Positions 41,918-43,160 of a stretch of DNA of 43,160 bases are shown piece by piece. A program made the translations under genes and the position numbers. The stretch spans positions 1 to 43,160 of the forward strand of contig JADZGD010000067.1 in assembly GCA_020854055.1 (NCBI GenBank), written 5' to 3'. This DNA is from Bryobacterales bacterium (GTDB lineage: Bacteria; Acidobacteriota; Terriglobia; Bryobacterales; Bryobacteraceae). The number at the start of each line of letters is the position of its first letter. Position 1 is the stretch's first letter. The notes beneath the pieces are model-generated. The model worked only from the letters and a program-made list of their open reading frames with translations. It was not told where the DNA came from and ran no database searches.

Positions 41918-42298
41918 GTGGAACGACACGCGATACCGGAAACCGCCATTGGCCGCCAGGTTCCGCTTACTGTCCTGGGCGGCCGCGAGGTGTCACTGGC
42001 GGCAAAATTGGAAAAAGTCTGGGGCCGCGGCGCACGACTGCGCTCCTGTTGTCCGGTTCCGCTTGGCGCTGCCGTACGGTTCGATCTTGACGATGCATTA
42101 CTGCTCGGTGAGGTCTGCTATTGTGCGCCCGATGGAGATAGTTTCATCATCGGCATCGTGGTCGACCAGGCGTTGACCAGCGTGGGTAGCGTGCTAGCCC
42201 TCATCCGGTCCGTAATGGGCGAGCGGGAACACTCAGCCGAGGGCGAGCGTTCGGAAGCCATGAACCAGCGACGCGAGCAGCGTCAGTACCAGGACTAG
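41918..42298 (+). CDS. PilZ-like domain protein, degenerate
   Basis: The 126-residue product has a PilZ-like layout: RQVPLTVLGGREVSLAAKLEKVWGRGARLRSCCPVPLGAAVRFDLDDALLLGEVCYCAPDGDSFIIGIVVDQAL. The c-di-GMP contacts of canonical PilZ, RxxxR and [DN]-x-S-x-x-G, are not clearly present, so binding is doubtful. The charged Ser/Glu/Arg-rich tail is low complexity and is antisense to the small gene 42233-42370. The start is a GTG with a TACGAT hexamer ending 4 bases before it. Confidence is limited by the length and weak motifs. Confidence 0.55.
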   Translation: MERHAIPETAIGRQVPLTVLGGREVSLAAKLEKVWGRGARLRSCCPVPLGAAVRFDLDDALLLGEVCYCAPDGDSFIIGIVVDQALTSVGSVLALIRSVMGEREHSAEGERSEAMNQRREQRQYQD

Positions 42299-42370
42299 CA
42301 GCAGTGCAGTGCCCAGATGGTTCGCCGTGCGGCCGCGCCGGAGATACGGTTGCAGTCTCAAGATATTCAT
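42233..42370 (-). CDS. Small membrane protein of 45 residues
   Basis: The minus strand from ATG 42370 encodes 45 residues: a basic start (MNILRLQPYLRRGRTANHL) and a single membrane helix (GTALLLVLVLTLLASLVHGF). The ribosome binding site GGAGG lies at 42379-42383, 8 bases before the ATG, which is a perfect placement. It overlaps the 3' end of the PilZ-like gene on the other strand by 66 bases. It is too short for usual gene-length cut-offs. Function is unknown; basic start and one helix suggest an inner-membrane peptide with the N-terminus inside. Confidence 0.65.
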   Translation of the reverse strand: MNILRLQPYLRRGRTANHLGTALLLVLVLTLLASLVHGFRTLALG

Positions 42371-42438
42371 GATTGCAGCCTCCGCTTCAGTTTAGACGGA
42401 CTGTTAGCGATTGCGTTACAACATGCTGTTGTTCGCGT

Positions 42439-42444
42439 TATCCT
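42439..42444 (+). promoter_or_regulatory. -10-like hexamer upstream of the rfbD-like gene
   Basis: TATCCT ends 9 bases before the ATG at 42454. TTACAA at 42416-42421 is a weak -35 with a 17-base spacer. The gap contains no strong ribosome binding site (GGA at 42451 is too close). Confidence 0.35.
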
Positions 42445-42453
42445 GATGCTGGA

Positions 42454-43160
42454 ATGTCGAAAAAGGTCGCGATCTTTGGTGCTGCCGGTCAAGTCGGTGT
42501 CGAATTAGTCCGAGAGTTCTCGAGCCGCGGCTACAACGTTACGGCTATCGACCGCTCCACGGTCGATATCACTGACGCCGACCGGCTCGAGCAACGTCTC
42601 GCAAGGCTCGATCCCCAGGTGGTCGTTAATGCCGCCGCGTACAACCAGGTCGACGTGGCTGAGCAGGAGCCCCAGCAGGCTTTCGTGGTAAACGCTCTGG
42701 CGGTTCGTACGCTCGCCTTGATCTGCCGCCAGTTGGATGCTCGCCTGGTTCATTTCTCCACCGACTATGTATTCGACGGAAAGGCCGCGCGACCTTATAC
42801 GGAAGAAGACCCTACCCATCCGCTGAATGCTTATGCGGTGTCGAAGCTAAGTGGAGAGATCTACGCCCAGGCATATCTTGACCGGCTCACCATAGTACGA
42901 ACGTCGGGAGTCTTCGGTCCCGGCGGATTGAGGACGGCCCGGGGTAACTTTATCGAACTGATGCTCCGGCTTGTCCGTGGAGGCCAACTCATCCGGGTGG
43001 TCGAGGATCATATCGCATCACCGACATACGCCCCCGTACTGGCGGCGCGCACGGTGGATCTGGTGGAGGGAAACCACAGCGGAATATTTCACGTCGGGGG
43101 TGGGGAGCCGGTCTCCTGGTTCCACTTTGCAGAGTTGATTTTCCGCCTGGCTGGTGTCCA
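42454..43160 (+). CDS. rfbD: dTDP-4-dehydrorhamnose reductase (RfbD/RmlD), 3' end outside the window
   Basis: This NADPH enzyme makes dTDP-rhamnose from dTDP-4-dehydrorhamnose for cell-surface polysaccharide. About 235 residues are visible and the gene runs off the window. The N-terminus KKVAIFGAAGQVGVELV has the GxxGxxG nucleotide motif of extended SDRs. PQVVVNAAAYNQVDVAEQEPQQAFVVNA and STDYVFDGKAARPYTEEDPTHPLNAYAVSKLSGE (with YxxxK) are diagnostic of RmlD, as is ASPTYAPVLAARTVDLVE. The partners RmlA, RmlB and RmlC are not within the window. Confidence 0.93.
   Translation, partial: MSKKVAIFGAAGQVGVELVREFSSRGYNVTAIDRSTVDITDADRLEQRLARLDPQVVVNAAAYNQVDVAEQEPQQAFVVNALAVRTLALICRQLDARLVHFSTDYVFDGKAARPYTEEDPTHPLNAYAVSKLSGEIYAQAYLDRLTIVRTSGVFGPGGLRTARGNFIELMLRLVRGGQLIRVVEDHIASPTYAPVLAARTVDLVEGNHSGIFHVGGGEPVSWFHFAELIFRLAGV

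Overview
The window looks like a chromosomal stretch of an Acidobacteriota genome, most likely the Solibacterales/Bryobacterales group. That placement is inference from the GC-rich base composition, the mix of gene families (TldD/PmbA operon, YceD-RpmF-PlsX operon, many secreted hypothetical proteins, a POTRA-only protein next to an M48 protease, an SDR/aminotransferase catabolic patch) and the style of the proteins. No tRNA, rRNA, CRISPR array, insertion sequence or prophage was seen. Almost every base lies in or next to a plausible gene.

Layout. 1-4.5 kb: the tail of an unknown gene and a secreted protein on the plus strand, facing a minus-strand operon tldD-pmbA-(membrane protein)-DUF167. 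4.5-5.1 kb: a decayed IclR-type regulator and a leader with a hairpin. 5.1-7.8 kb: a duplicated-domain secreted protein, then an acyl-CoA carboxylase alpha chain split into two overlapping genes. 7.8-13.5 kb: nikR facing a beta-carbonic anhydrase, an exported nitrilase-fold hydrolase, an arsR-sulP pair with a clear operator, and metY. 13.6-16.4 kb: two membrane proteins (DUF5658, site-2 protease) and the yceD-rpmF-plsX lipid/ribosome operon. 16.5-24.4 kb: ubiD, fabG, aguB, a large secreted M14 peptidase, an MDR dehydrogenase with a small membrane protein and an Ig-like lipoprotein, and a YkgJ cysteine-cluster protein.

24.5-30.9 kb is a compact flagellar operon, flgB-flgC-fliE-fliF-fliG-fliH-fliI-fliJ. 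It covers the proximal rod, MS ring, rotor switch and export ATPase, and sits behind a near-consensus sigma-54 promoter. 30.9-36.1 kb is a catabolic patch: M19 dipeptidase, class III aminotransferase, two SDR dehydrogenases and an M24 peptidase. 36.2-39.7 kb holds a BamA-like POTRA-only protein, a BepA-like M48 protease and a HAD phosphatase, suggesting outer-membrane biogenesis or quality control. The right end has an FG-GAP secreted protein, a TPR protein, a PilZ-like protein, an unlisted 45-residue membrane protein on the minus strand, and the start of an rfbD-type dTDP-4-dehydrorhamnose reductase cut by the window end.

The most striking cross-window pattern is regulatory. At least nine genes that begin transcription units have a TANNNT hexamer ending 6-9 bases before the start codon, mostly without a convincing Shine-Dalgarno sequence. 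This would place the transcription start at or next to the start codon and implies widespread leaderless mRNAs. Other genes in the window have ordinary ribosome binding sites, so both modes appear to coexist.
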